From the NCBI RefSeq assembly GCF_018257575.1, contig NZ_JAERJP010000016.1, positions 27,937 through 91,936 on the forward strand: DNA of 64,000 nucleotides, given 5' to 3'. The notes beneath the pieces are model-generated. The model ran no database searches and was not told where the DNA came from. It worked only from the letters and a program-made list of their open reading frames with translations. Positions 28,133 through 39,199 of this stretch are shown here, piece after piece (the first letter of the stretch is position 1; the number at the start of each line of letters is the position of its first letter). The position numbers and the translations under genes are program-made. The DNA comes from Tatumella sp. JGM91. Its GTDB lineage: Bacteria; Pseudomonadota; Gammaproteobacteria; Enterobacterales; Enterobacteriaceae.

Positions 28133-28717
28133 TCATGAGTTATCGAGCATCAGCCTGACAGGTTCTACTGCCAGAGTTAAACCTTTATCTTCCCGTTCTG
28201 CAACCACATAGCGCAGTGCGCCTTCGGCATCAAAATACGTGGTTTTCCCTTTTGCGGCCCGGAGTAATGATTCCAGTTTTTTGGTGCTGTCTTGTTCAGA
28301 AAGTTGGGGGGAAAAGAAACGGATCAGCGCCGCCATATAATGTAACGCCAGATCCCGCGAGGCTTTTTCGTCCGCCTGTCTGTGGGGAACCCAGGTGATT
28401 TGCAAGGTCTTGATTTTTCCGGTACCGGGTTCGAGTGCGGCAGAAGAATACACTGAGCGGTTTATTCTGCTGGCTGCCAGTACCACAACATTCTGTATCT
28501 GACCCGTGTCGACGGTCCGGTATTCGGCAAGAGGCAACTGCGGATTAGCAAGATTAAATTTTTCGCGAAATAACGGGATAGTATCGCTAAATACCGGAGC
28601 GCCGGGTTGTACATAAGGGGCTGTCTTCGGTGCTACTGGCGGCGGAGTGGCACAGACGGCCTGTCCTGCCAGTAAAGACATACAGTAGTATAACCAGCGA
28701 TATATCCTGTTTTTCAT
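28133..28717 (-). CDS. yiiQ: DUF1454 family protein YiiQ
   Basis: A 194-residue exported protein resembling E. coli YiiQ: signal peptide (about 1-22), then APYVQPGAPVFSDTIPLFRE and near the end EGALRYVVAEREDKGLTLAVEPVRL. The role is not established. The start at 28717 was preferred because a longer start at 28783 would overlap fpr and disturb the signal peptide. It lies between fpr and tpiA exactly as in E. coli. Confidence 0.85.
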   Translation of the reverse strand: MKNRIYRWLYYCMSLLAGQAVCATPPPVAPKTAPYVQPGAPVFSDTIPLFREKFNLANPQLPLAEYRTVDTGQIQNVVVLAASRINRSVYSSAALEPGTGKIKTLQITWVPHRQADEKASRDLALHYMAALIRFFSPQLSEQDSTKKLESLLRAAKGKTTYFDAEGALRYVVAEREDKGLTLAVEPVRLMLDNS

Positions 28718-28766
28718 CCTGCTATCTCTGAATAGATTTCCGGCGTTTATTGATGTCTGGCCAGTA

Positions 28767-29513
28767 TTACCAGTAATGCTCACTGGTGATATGGCCCGGT
28801 TTACGGCGCAGGTGTTTAGTCATATGACGTGTCGATTTTAATACCTGTTGAGTGTCCCTGACCATCTGCGGATTGCCACATAACATTATATGACTGTTAT
28901 CAGCAGATATCGTCAGTCCGGTTGCCTGTTCCAGCTCACCATTCTCAATCAGCGCCGGGATCCTCCCTGTCAGGCTGCCAGTATTTTCTTCGCGGCTGAC
29001 GATGGTCTGGATACGCAGTTTCCCATTAAATTGCTGTTGTAACTGCTGCATCAGCGGCAGGTAACTTAAATCTGCGGCATAGCGGGCTGCGTGAACCAGC
29101 ACGATATTATCGAAACGCTCCAGTCCTGTACCCTGTTGTAATATCGATAAATAAGGACCGATCGCGGTGCCTGTCGACAGCATCCACAGAGTTTCACAAT
29201 CCGGCAGCTCATCACAGACAAAAAAACCGGCGGCGTCCGCGGTCACCCACAGAGAGTCTCCGGTTTGTAACTGATGCAGGGACGGGCTTAGTTTTCCTTG
29301 CGGGACAGTCACCAGATAGAACTCCAGTTCATCATCTGAGGGTGCATTGACGTAAGAATAGGCCCGTTGTACCCGTTCACCGTTGATCTCCAGCGCCAGT
29401 TTTGCAAACTGGCCAGCCACAAAGGATCTTACCGGAGCCTTCACTTTCAGGCTGAAAAGCGCTTCTGTCCAGTGTGTTACCGCGATAACTTTACCTTCAC
29501 ACCAGTCGGCCAT
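28767..29513 (-). CDS. fpr: ferredoxin/flavodoxin-NADP+ reductase
   Basis: Fpr is a cytoplasmic FAD enzyme that reduces flavodoxin and ferredoxin with NADPH. The start at 29513 (MADWCEGKV, with GGAG upstream) gives 248 residues as in E. coli. FAD motif RAYSYVN, the NADP-site TGTAIGPYLSIL and MLCGNPQMV, and the family ending GHITSEHYW are present. An in-frame extension upstream is not family-like. Confidence 0.97.
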   Translation of the reverse strand: MADWCEGKVIAVTHWTEALFSLKVKAPVRSFVAGQFAKLALEINGERVQRAYSYVNAPSDDELEFYLVTVPQGKLSPSLHQLQTGDSLWVTADAAGFFVCDELPDCETLWMLSTGTAIGPYLSILQQGTGLERFDNIVLVHAARYAADLSYLPLMQQLQQQFNGKLRIQTIVSREENTGSLTGRIPALIENGELEQATGLTISADNSHIMLCGNPQMVRDTQQVLKSTRHMTKHLRRKPGHITSEHYW

Positions 29514-29809
29514 TACTTGCTCCTCAGTTAACTTCACTTTAGGTTCAGCCTTCATCATCTCTGTCGGCGGGCAGATTTTCCAGCCTTAATCTGCGGGTTA
29601 AGCTCATATGGACAAACCTTTGCCATTATTTGCTACGGACTGGCATTAATAATGTACATAAATGGAGAAAAAAGCTGACAGTCGGTACCGGCAAAACTGT
29701 GTAACTGAGACATTTTTTATCCGTAAATCGTGGTATTTTACGCTGCTTTTTGGATTATTATTGGCCCGTCTCACTGTTAACCCCTCATGGATAAGAATTA
29801 ACCGTCAAA

Positions 29810-31003
29810 ATGGAAAAGAATCTTAGTAATAACTCATTAATGTTGCTGTTGGTGGTGCTGGTTGCGGTCGGGCAAATGGCCCAGACCGTATATGTCCCGG
29901 CCATGAGTGACATTGCCTTCTCACTTCAGGTAACTACCGGAAGTGTGCAGGGAATCATGGCCGCTTATCTGATTACCTACGGTTTATCCCAGCTATTTTA
30001 TGGACCACTCTCTGATAGCATCGGTCGCCGGCCAGTGATTCTGGGGGGAATGGTTGTGTTCAGCATCGGTGCGGTGACGGCATTACTGGCCCACTCTATC
30101 AGTCAGCTGGTGATTGGCTGCGCTATTCAGGGCCTGGGAACCGGGGTTGCCGGGGTGATGGCCCGGACGTTGCCCAGGGACTTGTATGAGGGAAATCAGC
30201 TACGTAAAGCGAACAGTGTCCTGAATATGGGGATCCTGGTCAGCCCGTTGCTGGCTCCGGTTATCGGGGCGATACTGACAAAGTTTTGGGGCTGGCATGC
30301 CTGTTTTGCTTTTCTGCTGCTCCTTTGTCTGGGCGTTACGGCCATTATTGCCCGCCGATTGCCGGAAACGCGGCCTGATAATATCGTCCGGCGACCTTTT
30401 TTAACCCGTTACTCGTTATTATTGCGTGACAGTGCTTTTCTCCGCTATCTGCTGATTCTGATTGGAGCACTGGCCGGTATTGCTGTGTTTGAGGCGAGTT
30501 GCGGCGTACTGATGGGCGGGGTGCTGGGGCTAAACAGTGTCACGGTCAGTATATTATTTATTCTGCCAATTCCGGCGGCTTTTTTCGGTGCCTGGTTTGT
30601 CCGCCGTAGTGAAGGTGACTGGCAGCGGCTGATGTGGATAGGTGTCGGTAGCTGTTTGCTAGCAGGAGTACTGATGTGGATCCCCGGCTGGTTTCATGTC
30701 ATGAATATCTGGACGTTACTGGTCCCGGCATCCCTGTATTTCTTTGGGGCTGGTATGTTGTTTCCTCTGGCAACATCCGGCGCGATGGAACCCTATGCCT
30801 GGGTTGCCGGAAGCGCAGGGGCGCTGATTGGCGGATTACAGAATCTGGGGTCCGGCGCTGTCGCGTGGCTGTCAGCACGTTTACCACAAAACGATCAGTT
30901 CAGCCTGGGGATGCTGATGTTTATGACTGCGCTGATTATGCTGTTATGCTGGTGGTCACTGTCACGGCATCGCGAAAGTGACCACCAGATTGTGACCGGG
31001 TAA
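29810..31003 (+). CDS. emrD: multidrug efflux transporter EmrD
   Basis: A 397-residue major facilitator with 12 predicted membrane helices of the DHA1 drug:H+ antiporter family. The loop 2-3 motif YGPLSDSIGRRPVILGG is clear and the helix-5 motif (LVSPLLAPVIGA) is seen. In E. coli emrD exports uncouplers and amphipathic compounds. Its 3' end is 7 bp from the convergent glpX. The 250-bp region upstream holds nothing I can name. Confidence 0.92.
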   Translation: MEKNLSNNSLMLLLVVLVAVGQMAQTVYVPAMSDIAFSLQVTTGSVQGIMAAYLITYGLSQLFYGPLSDSIGRRPVILGGMVVFSIGAVTALLAHSISQLVIGCAIQGLGTGVAGVMARTLPRDLYEGNQLRKANSVLNMGILVSPLLAPVIGAILTKFWGWHACFAFLLLLCLGVTAIIARRLPETRPDNIVRRPFLTRYSLLLRDSAFLRYLLILIGALAGIAVFEASCGVLMGGVLGLNSVTVSILFILPIPAAFFGAWFVRRSEGDWQRLMWIGVGSCLLAGVLMWIPGWFHVMNIWTLLVPASLYFFGAGMLFPLATSGAMEPYAWVAGSAGALIGGLQNLGSGAVAWLSARLPQNDQFSLGMLMFMTALIMLLCWWSLSRHRESDHQIVTG

Positions 31004-31010
31004 CCGGCAA

Positions 31011-32003
31011 TCAGGACTGCTGGTCCGGGGCCAGCCGATGTACTGACTGGATCCTACGAACAGTCCCTGTTTTTCCGCGAATTAACAGGGACTCACTGGT
31101 AGCGATATGACCTTTACGGGTGATCCCTTTCAGTAAATCCCCGTCAGTGATACCGGTCGCAGAAAAAATAATATCATCATCGCTGACCATATGTTGCAGG
31201 GTCAGGCGCTGGCGGGTATCAATGCCCATTTCTTTGCAGCGAGCCAGTTCCTGCTCACCCAGTCGCCGGTTTTCCGGGGTATCTCCTTTCACCTGATGCC
31301 TTGGCAGCAGACGGCTTTGCATATCACCACCCAGTGCGGAGATCACCGCCGCCGAAATAACTCCCTCCGGAGCTCCACCAATCCCATACATAACATCTAC
31401 CTCACTGTCCGGCATACAGGTCAGGATTGAGGCAGCAACATCACCATCTGGGAAAGCAAATACTTTAAGCCCGGCCTGATGGAGACTGGTAATGATAGTT
31501 TCATGCCGTGGCTTTGCTAACACCGCTACGGTCAGGTCTGAAAGTGGTTTTTTCAGTGCGCGGGCAATAGCCTGAAGGTTGGTCTCCAGTGGCAGATTAA
31601 GGTCGATACATCCCCTGGCTTCCGGGCCGGTCACCAGTTTCTCCATATACATATCAGGGGCGTGGAGAAAACTGTCTTTATTACCGACGGCCATAACGGT
31701 CAGAGCATTAGACTGACCCATTGCCGTCATTCGGGTGCCTTCTATCGGATCAACGGCAATATCGACCTCTTCCCCTTGTCCGCTTCCCACTTGCTCACCA
31801 ATGTATAACATCGGTGCTTCATCTATCTCACCTTCACCAATAACTATCCGGCCGCGGATATCCAGACGGTTAAGCATCGCCCGCATAGCATTCACGGCAG
31901 CGCCGTCAGCAAGGTTTTTATCACCGCGACCCAGCCAGGCATGTCCTGCCAGGGCTGCGGCTTCAGTGACCCGTGAAAATTCGAGAGCAAGTTCGCGTTT
32001 CAT
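31011..32003 (-). CDS. glpX: class II fructose-1,6-bisphosphatase GlpX
   Basis: GlpX hydrolyses fructose-1,6-bisphosphate to fructose-6-phosphate. It is 330 residues (E. coli 336). MKRELALEFSRVTEAAALAG, the metal/phosphate motif IGEGEIDEAPMLYIGE and DPIEGTRMTAMGQSNAL are characteristic. It is the third gene of the glpFKX operon, 102 bp after glpK with a hairpin between. Confidence 0.97.
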   Translation of the reverse strand: MKRELALEFSRVTEAAALAGHAWLGRGDKNLADGAAVNAMRAMLNRLDIRGRIVIGEGEIDEAPMLYIGEQVGSGQGEEVDIAVDPIEGTRMTAMGQSNALTVMAVGNKDSFLHAPDMYMEKLVTGPEARGCIDLNLPLETNLQAIARALKKPLSDLTVAVLAKPRHETIITSLHQAGLKVFAFPDGDVAASILTCMPDSEVDVMYGIGGAPEGVISAAVISALGGDMQSRLLPRHQVKGDTPENRRLGEQELARCKEMGIDTRQRLTLQHMVSDDDIIFSATGITDGDLLKGITRKGHIATSESLLIRGKTGTVRRIQSVHRLAPDQQS

Positions 32004-32074
32004 AATCTGTCTTATCAGAAAGAAAAGGGGAATCAGTGTAGCACAAGGGCAGGGGGACTGAATTGACCCTGAAA

Positions 32075-32095
32075 GCCCGTAACGCAGTTACGGGC
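32075..32095 (-). terminator. hairpin between glpK and glpX
   Basis: GCCCGTAAC-GCA-GTTACGGGC forms a perfect 9-bp stem 11 bp after the glpK stop. On the transcribed strand it is followed by TTTCAGGG, only a short U-run. It may partly terminate or protect glpFK mRNA from the 3' side, lowering glpX expression. Confidence 0.6.
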
Positions 32096-32105
32096 GGAGT
32101 CTCAG

Positions 32106-33647
<1,542 letters not shown>

Positions 33648-33653
33648 TTAAGT

Positions 33654-34508
33654 TTACGCTTTATGCTGTTCAGCGCGTGACAGTGACTGTTCTGATTCTG
33701 TGCTGGCCGGTGTTATGTTGTTTGAGGGTAAATAACGCCCGACGCAATTACGGTAAATAAAAGCGCCGACACAAGCCCCGATCAGTGGTCCGAAAATCGG
33801 TACCAGAAAGTAAGGAATGGTTTTTCCTCCGGTAAAAGCAATTTCGCCCCACCCGGCGAGAGCGGTAAACATTTTAGGGCCGAAATCACGTGCCGGGTTT
33901 AAAGCAAAACCGGTCAGAGGGCCCATTGCCGCGCCAATCACCGCGACCAGTAACCCAATCAGCAGAGGGGCTAACGGGCCACGTGGTAAGCCGTTACCAT
34001 CATCTGTCAGCGCCATAATCATTCCCATCAGTACTGCGGTAATGACCAGCTCAACAAAGAATGCCTGCACTACGCTGATACCCGGATGCGGGTAGGTAGA
34101 AAAGACCCCTGCAAGCCCGAGACTTTCGGTACTGCCACGCACTATCTGATGTGCCTGCTCAAAATCAATAAACAGGCTGCGGTATAATCCGTATACCAAC
34201 GCTGCAGCACAGAATGCACCGGCAACCTGTGCAACAATATAGGGAATGACTTTACGGCCTTCAAAGTGACCAAACAGGCACAAAGCAACAGTGACTGCCG
34301 GATTGAGGTGTGCTCCGGAAATACCTGCACTGACATAAACACCCATTGAAACTGCCAGGCCCCAGACGATGCAAATTTCCCATTGCCCAAAGCTGGCTCC
34401 GGCGACTTTTAGCGCGGCAACGCAGCCGGCACCAAAAAAAAGAATCAAACCGGTACCTATGAATTCGGCGATACACTGGCCTGTGAGCGTGCTTGTCGTT
34501 TGACTCAT
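33654..34508 (-). CDS. glpF: glycerol uptake facilitator
   Basis: GlpF is an aquaglyceroporin. The 284-residue protein has six membrane helices and the two pore NPA motifs, SGAHLNPAVTVAL and GFALNPARDFGP, with the selectivity Arg following the second. It heads glpFKX. Upstream repeats at 34526-34620 may be GlpR operators. Confidence 0.97.
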   Translation of the reverse strand: MSQTTSTLTGQCIAEFIGTGLILFFGAGCVAALKVAGASFGQWEICIVWGLAVSMGVYVSAGISGAHLNPAVTVALCLFGHFEGRKVIPYIVAQVAGAFCAAALVYGLYRSLFIDFEQAHQIVRGSTESLGLAGVFSTYPHPGISVVQAFFVELVITAVLMGMIMALTDDGNGLPRGPLAPLLIGLLVAVIGAAMGPLTGFALNPARDFGPKMFTALAGWGEIAFTGGKTIPYFLVPIFGPLIGACVGAFIYRNCVGRYLPSNNITPASTESEQSLSRAEQHKA

Positions 34509-34930
34509 GATTGATTCCTTAAACGAGGTTAAATTTATCGGTGTTGTGTACCCATTCCCTGAGTTACCCGACTTTCTTAGAGGGTTAGGTTAAATTTATC
34601 GTTAACGCGCATAAACGATAAATACCGAACTTAAAATTTGTGTGTCATGTCAAATAAAATGAGCGAAATCGCGTATTTTGTTGCCATATTGTCATTAATG
34701 ATTGCTTGTGGCGGCGTGATTTTTTACGGCAACGAGGAAAGTCCGGCGGTTTTTATAGAAAATATATGCCAAAAATGTTACAGACTGCTCCTGAAGTTAC
34801 CCGGTAACTGGACTTGCGCGATCAGGCTTCATACAATCGTGTTATCGTAGCCAGCTACTGAAATTTTACAGGGTTTGTCAGGATGGTAGCCGGCACATCA
34901 ACGCCTTGCGATATAGGAGAGGTTATAAAA
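34509..34930. promoter_or_regulatory. glpF-zapB divergent region with candidate GlpR sites
   Basis: A 15-bp sequence AGGTTAAATTTATCG occurs twice (34526-34540, 34587-34601). TTTATCGTT/AACGATAAA (34595-34623) is an inverted repeat. ATTTATCGTTAACGCGCATA (34594-34613) matches the GlpR operator consensus at roughly 16 of 20 positions, as I recall it. AATGAGCGAAATCGCGTATT (34658-34677) is a second imperfect palindrome. These lie where GlpR would repress glpFKX. No gene is convincing in the region. Confidence 0.5.
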
Positions 34931-35170
34931 ATGTCATTTGAAATGTTCGAAAAACTGGAAGCCAAAGTACAGCAGGCGATTGATACTATCACCCTGTTGC
35001 AGATGGAAATTGAAGAGCTGAAAGAACAAAACAGCACACTGAAGCAGGAAGCATTACAGGTTGCCGGTAATCACGACGCATTAACGCGTGAAAATCAGCA
35101 GTTAAAAGAAGAACAACAACAATGGCAGGAGCGTTTACGTACCCTGCTGGGAAAAATGGATGAGGTTTAA
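34931..35170 (+). CDS. zapB: cell division protein ZapB
   Basis: ZapB is a small cytoplasmic coiled-coil protein that links the Z-ring via ZapA and to MatP. The start at 34931 gives 79 residues (E. coli about 80) with the hallmark [20 protein letters not shown] and [13 protein letters not shown]; the whole protein is heptad-patterned. GGAGAGG precedes the start. Convergent with rraA. Confidence 0.96.
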   Translation: MSFEMFEKLEAKVQQAIDTITLLQMEIEELKEQNSTLKQEALQVAGNHDALTRENQQLKEEQQQWQERLRTLLGKMDEV

Positions 35171-35183
35171 TTCTGTCGAGGAA

Positions 35184-35218
35184 TAAACCGGAAGTCGGGT
35201 GCTGCGGCACCCGGTTTA
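35184..35218. terminator. hairpin between zapB and rraA
   Basis: CGGGTGC-TGCG-GCACCCG is a 7-bp perfect stem with outer TAAAC/GTTTA arms that can pair beyond a bulge. Located between convergent zapB and rraA, it probably terminates both. Confidence 0.7.
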
Positions 35219-35227
35219 CCTGCGGTT

Positions 35228-35734
35228 TTACTCTGCATCCTCATCCTGTTCTTCAGCGACCAGTGCGTTTTCGGACAAAATAATACCAGTATTATCTGCG
35301 TACAGATAATCACCGGAGAAAAAGGTCACTCCGCCAAAGTTTACCCGGATATCACTTTCGCCCGGACCTTCGCCTGCTGCACCGACAGGAATAGCCGCCA
35401 TCGCCTGGATGCCGATATCAAGTTCTTCAAGTTCGTCGACCTGACGTACCGAACCGTAAACAACAATGCCTTCCCATTCATTTTGCGTGGCCAGTTGTGC
35501 CAGTTGTGCATCAATCAGAGCACGTCTGACTGAACCACCGCCATCGACAACCAGCACCCGCCCGAGTCCATTTTCTTCGAGTACATCATAAAGCAGACCA
35601 TTGTCTTCGAAGCATTTGACGGTAGTTATCTGACCACCAAAAGAAGTGCGTCCGCCAAAATTTGAAAACAAGGGTTCAACAACATTCACTTCTTCATGGT
35701 AAATATCACAAAGTTCGGAGGTATCGTATTTCAT
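35228..35734 (-). CDS. rraA: ribonuclease E activity regulator RraA
   Basis: RraA binds RNase E and inhibits its activity on some transcripts. The start at 35734 gives [23 protein letters not shown] as in E. coli and 168 residues (E. coli 161; the C-terminal acidic tail is a little longer). The frame stays open 53 codons upstream, but that part resembles the end of MenA rather than RraA. Convergent with zapB. Confidence 0.95.
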   Translation of the reverse strand: MKYDTSELCDIYHEEVNVVEPLFSNFGGRTSFGGQITTVKCFEDNGLLYDVLEENGLGRVLVVDGGGSVRRALIDAQLAQLATQNEWEGIVVYGSVRQVDELEELDIGIQAMAAIPVGAAGEGPGESDIRVNFGGVTFFSGDYLYADNTGIILSENALVAEEQDEDAE

Positions 35735-36135
35735 AGCGGTATCATCTGTTTGCCAGAGGTGGATAAAGTATATCGCGTTCTTTCTGAAGATAGCAAAAAA
35801 GCCAGCCGTGGCTGCAGGCCGGGATAAGTGATCCATCATCACATTACAGATGAATAATAAATTGGTCAGAAATGCCATTTTTCTGGTCATCACGACTATT
35901 CACTGATATCAGCCGGTAAGAGAGGCGGGGAAACAAAATAATGATGCCGTCCGTCTGCAAGATACCGGCAGAAAAAATGGCGGAGAGATAAATCCTGCAG
36001 TGAGCGTGAGAAACTCTGAGGGTAAATAACAGTAAAAATGTGTATCAGCAGTGGTTAACGGGAGGCTGTGCATCGGGTGAAAACAGATCTCTGCCCGGAG
36101 ACAGAGATCGGGTGATAAGAGCACGGTAAATTAAA
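35735..36135. other. gap where menA stands in E. coli
   Basis: In E. coli menA lies between hslU and rraA. Here only 401 bp remain. On the - strand at 35828-35890 the frame reads [15 protein letters not shown], which resembles the last helix of MenA (a xALLTNLLFV motif). The rest of the gap does not read as MenA in any frame I translated. It also holds the hslU terminator (36082-36109). A relic of menA is possible but rests on one short match. Confidence 0.35.
36082..36109 (-). terminator. hslU intrinsic terminator
   Basis: On the - strand GATCTCTG-TCTCCGGG-CAGAGATC is followed by TGTTTTC, 27 bp after the hslU stop. It closes the hslVU operon. Confidence 0.8.
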
Positions 36136-37467
36136 TTACAGAATAAAACGGCTCAAATCTTCATCAGCAACCAGTTTATCAAGGTGAGAACTCACATAAC
36201 CGGCATCAATTGTCACTGACTCACCAGGGCGTTCGCTGGCATCGAAAGAGATTTCTTCCATCAGCTTTTCCAGCACGGTGTACAGACGACGAGCACCGAT
36301 ATTTTCGGTGGTCTCATTGACCTGCCATGCAGCTTCAGCAATACGACGAATGCCATCATCGCTGAACTCCACTGTCACACCTTCTGTTGCCATCAACGCT
36401 TTGTACTGTACCGTCACGGAAGCACTTGGCTCTGTCAGAATACGTTCAAAGTCATTAACGGTCAGTGCCTGAAGTTCGACACGGATAGGCAAACGTCCCT
36501 GCAGTTCAGGGATCAGGTCTGACGGGCTGGCGACCTGGAATGCACCTGATGCGATAAACAGAATATGATCGGTTTTCACCATTCCGTGTTTTGTCGAAAC
36601 GGTACATCCTTCGACTAAGGGCAGCAAATCACGTTGCACACCTTCACGCGAAACATCCGGACCGGATGCCTGGCCACGCTTACAGATCTTATCGATTTCA
36701 TCAATAAATACGATGCCATGTTGTTCTACCGCATCGATAGCTTCCTGCTTCAGTTCTTCAGGATTCACCAGTCTGGCGGCTTCTTCTTCGATCAGTAACT
36801 TCAGAGCATCTTTTATTTTCAGCTTACGGGATTTCTGTTTTTGTCCGCCCATGTTCTGGAACATAGACTGCAGCTGGCTGGTCATCTCTTCCATGCCGGG
36901 AGGCGCCATGATTTCAACATCCATCGGAGATGCAGCGAGATCGATTTCAATCTCTTTATCATCCAGCTGTCCTTCACGCAGTTTTTTGCGGAAAGACTGG
37001 CGTGCGGCAGAAGGCTCACTATTTTGCTCTGACTGTCCCCAGTTATTTTTTGCCGGTGGGATCAGTACATCCAGAATGCGTTCTTCAGCCTGTTCTTCGG
37101 CACGGGATTTATTGCGCTCAATTGCCTGGCTGCGTACCATTTTGACTGCAGCATCGGTTAAGTCACGGATAATCGAGTCGACCTCTTTTCCGACATAACC
37201 CACTTCGGTAAATTTTGTCGCCTCGACTTTAATAAAAGGTGCATTTGCCAGCTTCGCCAGGCGCCGGGCGATTTCTGTTTTACCTACCCCTGTCGGGCCG
37301 ATCATCAGAATATTTTTAGGGGTCACTTCGTGACGCAGCTCGGCATCCAGCTGCATACGACGCCAGCGGTTACGCAGGGCGATAGAGACAGCACGCTTTG
37401 CGCCATCCTGACCAATGATGAACTTATTCAGTTCACTTACAATTTCGCGAGGAGTCATTTCAGACAT
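36136..37467 (-). CDS. hslU: ATP-dependent protease ATPase subunit HslU
   Basis: HslU is the AAA+ unfoldase hexamer that feeds substrates to HslV. It is 443 residues, the same as E. coli. Walker [15 protein letters not shown], the pore motif KVGYVG-like [11 protein letters not shown], the inserted I-domain (about 110-240, rich in Gln/Glu/Lys) and Walker [10 protein letters not shown] are visible. It follows hslV by 11 bp. Confidence 0.98.
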   Translation of the reverse strand: MSEMTPREIVSELNKFIIGQDGAKRAVSIALRNRWRRMQLDAELRHEVTPKNILMIGPTGVGKTEIARRLAKLANAPFIKVEATKFTEVGYVGKEVDSIIRDLTDAAVKMVRSQAIERNKSRAEEQAEERILDVLIPPAKNNWGQSEQNSEPSAARQSFRKKLREGQLDDKEIEIDLAASPMDVEIMAPPGMEEMTSQLQSMFQNMGGQKQKSRKLKIKDALKLLIEEEAARLVNPEELKQEAIDAVEQHGIVFIDEIDKICKRGQASGPDVSREGVQRDLLPLVEGCTVSTKHGMVKTDHILFIASGAFQVASPSDLIPELQGRLPIRVELQALTVNDFERILTEPSASVTVQYKALMATEGVTVEFSDDGIRRIAEAAWQVNETTENIGARRLYTVLEKLMEEISFDASERPGESVTIDAGYVSSHLDKLVADEDLSRFIL

Positions 37468-37478
37468 AGTAAAAATCC

Positions 37479-38009
37479 TTACGTCCTGGACGTCAGTTCT
37501 TCAATGGTGACGTTATGGTTGGTGTAGATACAAATATCACCTGCGATATCCAGTGCTTTTTCGGTAATCTCACGGGCACTGAGTTCACTGTTTTCCAGCA
37601 GTGCACGTGCTGCGGCCTGAGCATAGGGTCCGCCGGACCCGATAGCGATCAAATCATTTTCAGGCTGGATCACATCACCATTACCACTGATAATCAGAGA
37701 GGCATTTTCATCGGCTACCGCCAGCAGAGCTTCCAGACGGCGTAGCATACGGTCGGTACGCCAGTCTTTAGCCAGCTCTACGGCAGCTTTAACCAGATGT
37801 CCCTGGTGCATTTCCAGCTTGCGCTCAAACAGTTCAAACAGGGTGAAAGCATCGGCGGTGCCGCCGGCAAAACCGGCAATGACTTTGTCGTTATACAGGC
37901 GACGTACTTTTTTGACGTTACCCTTCATTACTGTATTACCAAGAGTAGCCTGGCCGTCACCACCAATCACTACCTGGCCATTGCGTCGAACACTTACAAT
38001 CGTTGTCAC
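37479..38009 (-). CDS. hslV: ATP-dependent protease peptidase subunit HslV
   Basis: HslV is a proteasome-like peptidase dodecamer. It has 176 residues as in E. coli; after removal of Met the N-terminal Thr ([10 protein letters not shown]) is the nucleophile. [21 protein letters not shown] and [11 protein letters not shown] are diagnostic. It is the first gene of hslVU, driven by a heat-shock promoter at 38073-38100. Confidence 0.98.
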   Translation of the reverse strand: MTTIVSVRRNGQVVIGGDGQATLGNTVMKGNVKKVRRLYNDKVIAGFAGGTADAFTLFELFERKLEMHQGHLVKAAVELAKDWRTDRMLRRLEALLAVADENASLIISGNGDVIQPENDLIAIGSGGPYAQAAARALLENSELSAREITEKALDIAGDICIYTNHNVTIEELTSRT

Positions 38010-38032
38010 GGGCCGCCCCTTTTTAGATCAAG

Positions 38033-38059
38033 AAAAAAACTCCGCGCAGTACGCGGAGT
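38033..38059 (-). terminator. hairpin with U-run in the hslVU leader
   Basis: On the - strand ACTCCGCG-TACTG-CGCGGAGT followed by seven T is a textbook intrinsic terminator. It would end ftsN transcripts, but it also lies downstream of the heat-shock promoter, inside the hslVU 5' leader, about 24 nt before the hslV start. In E. coli a leader stem-loop is reported to matter for hslVU expression. Confidence 0.85.
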
Positions 38060-38072
38060 CACTTAAGGGGGT

Positions 38073-38100
38073 ATATGGGGGAGGATTGAAGGCTTTCAAC
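38073..38100 (-). promoter_or_regulatory. sigma-32 heat-shock promoter of hslVU
   Basis: On the - strand GTTGAAA, 13 bases, then CCCCATAT matches the sigma-32 consensus (CTTGAAA - N11-15 - CCCCATNT). The -35 element overlaps the ftsN stop codon, so the promoter sits at the very end of ftsN. Confidence 0.85.
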
Positions 38101-39031
38101 CCCCGGCAGAAAGAGTAATACAGTTTGTATGGCCAGAACCGCGCAGTTGTCTGACAATACTGTCCACCTTAGCCCTGTCCTGATACGGTCCGATCACTAC
38201 CCGGTTCCAGCCCCCGCCGGTGGTAATCCGGCTTTCAAAGCCTTCAAAGGCCAGAGAGGCTCGTACAGACTCTGCCGGTGCGCTGCCTTTGAATGAACCG
38301 CATTGTATCAGCCAGTGTTTTCCTGGTGTGGCTGCCGGCTGTTTGCTGACAGGTGCTGCCGCAGGCGCAGTGACAGCCGGAGTGCTGGTCTGTGCATGAC
38401 CCACTGCCGGTTGTTGTGCCTGCTGCTGGCGATCAGCACGTTGTTGCCTTTCTGCCTGTTGTTGCCGCTCCAGACGCTGTTGTTTTTCAAGGCGCTGTTG
38501 GCGCTCTGCCTGTAGCAACTGTTGTTGCTGATAGGTTTTCTGTTGTTGCAGGGTTGCAGCCTGCTGACGCAGTGTCTGTTGCTGTTGTGCCGGGGTTTGC
38601 TGATTCCACGGTACTTCATTGAGTTGCGTCGGCTGCTGGCGCATATCTGCGGCCATCTGCTCCAGTAACTGGCGCTGCTCATCAGTTAACTGGGTCTGTG
38701 ATTTTATCTCTCCCCCTGCAGAAGGCTCGGTCGGAACCGGCACAGTGGTCTGGCGATTCTCCAGTTCTTTTATATACTTCCAGCGTTCTTCCGGTTTAGG
38801 AGGTAAGCCATTACCGGCATTTTTATGCGGTATAACTTCCGGTACTTCTTCTTTTTTATGATGGGTTATAAACCACAGACCGCCGGCAAAAGTGACCAGT
38901 ACAGCAACAGCCAGTACGATCATCTGTTTTGGTAATCCCGGGCGGGTCTTGCCCTTTTTACCCCGAGGAGCGTTTTTCCTACGCTGCGTCCCTGTTGAAC
39001 GCCCGCGGCCTACATAGTCTTTTTGTGCCAC
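38096..39031 (-). CDS. ftsN: cell division protein FtsN
   Basis: FtsN triggers septal peptidoglycan synthesis. The 311-residue protein has a basic cytoplasmic tail (MAQKDYVGRGRS), one membrane helix (about 36-57), a Gln/Arg-rich periplasmic region with degenerate QRLEKQQ-type repeats (about 140-205), and a C-terminal SPOR domain (about 232-308; WLIQCGSFKGSAPAESVRA) that binds denuded glycan. The low-complexity middle is codon-repetitive. It follows cytR on the same strand. Confidence 0.95.
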   Translation of the reverse strand: MAQKDYVGRGRSTGTQRRKNAPRGKKGKTRPGLPKQMIVLAVAVLVTFAGGLWFITHHKKEEVPEVIPHKNAGNGLPPKPEERWKYIKELENRQTTVPVPTEPSAGGEIKSQTQLTDEQRQLLEQMAADMRQQPTQLNEVPWNQQTPAQQQQTLRQQAATLQQQKTYQQQQLLQAERQQRLEKQQRLERQQQAERQQRADRQQQAQQPAVGHAQTSTPAVTAPAAAPVSKQPAATPGKHWLIQCGSFKGSAPAESVRASLAFEGFESRITTGGGWNRVVIGPYQDRAKVDSIVRQLRGSGHTNCITLSAGG

Positions 39032-39199
39032 ATTCGTTCCGATAAGTTATACATCAGTCTGGCGGGCGAACAGCCCAGATCTTTATATTTAATCGCAATA
39101 ACTCCGTCATTTTACTCAAGGGGATGAACTTTGACCAGTAAACTCTGCCTGAGTTATTGCCTGAAAAATCTCGTCAGCGCGGACGGTTGTACTCCATTG

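Noticed and set aside
34638..34850. 70-codon open frame between glpF and zapB
   Set aside because: It has no family resemblance and overlaps candidate operator repeats; its start lacks a ribosome site.
35909..36124. 71-codon frame in the gap left by menA
   Set aside because: No similarity to MenA or other families, and it overlaps the hslU terminator.
38308..38682. long frames on both strands across the Gln-rich part of ftsN
   Set aside because: CAG/CTG-rich repeats keep other frames open; the proteins are low complexity and unrelated to anything.
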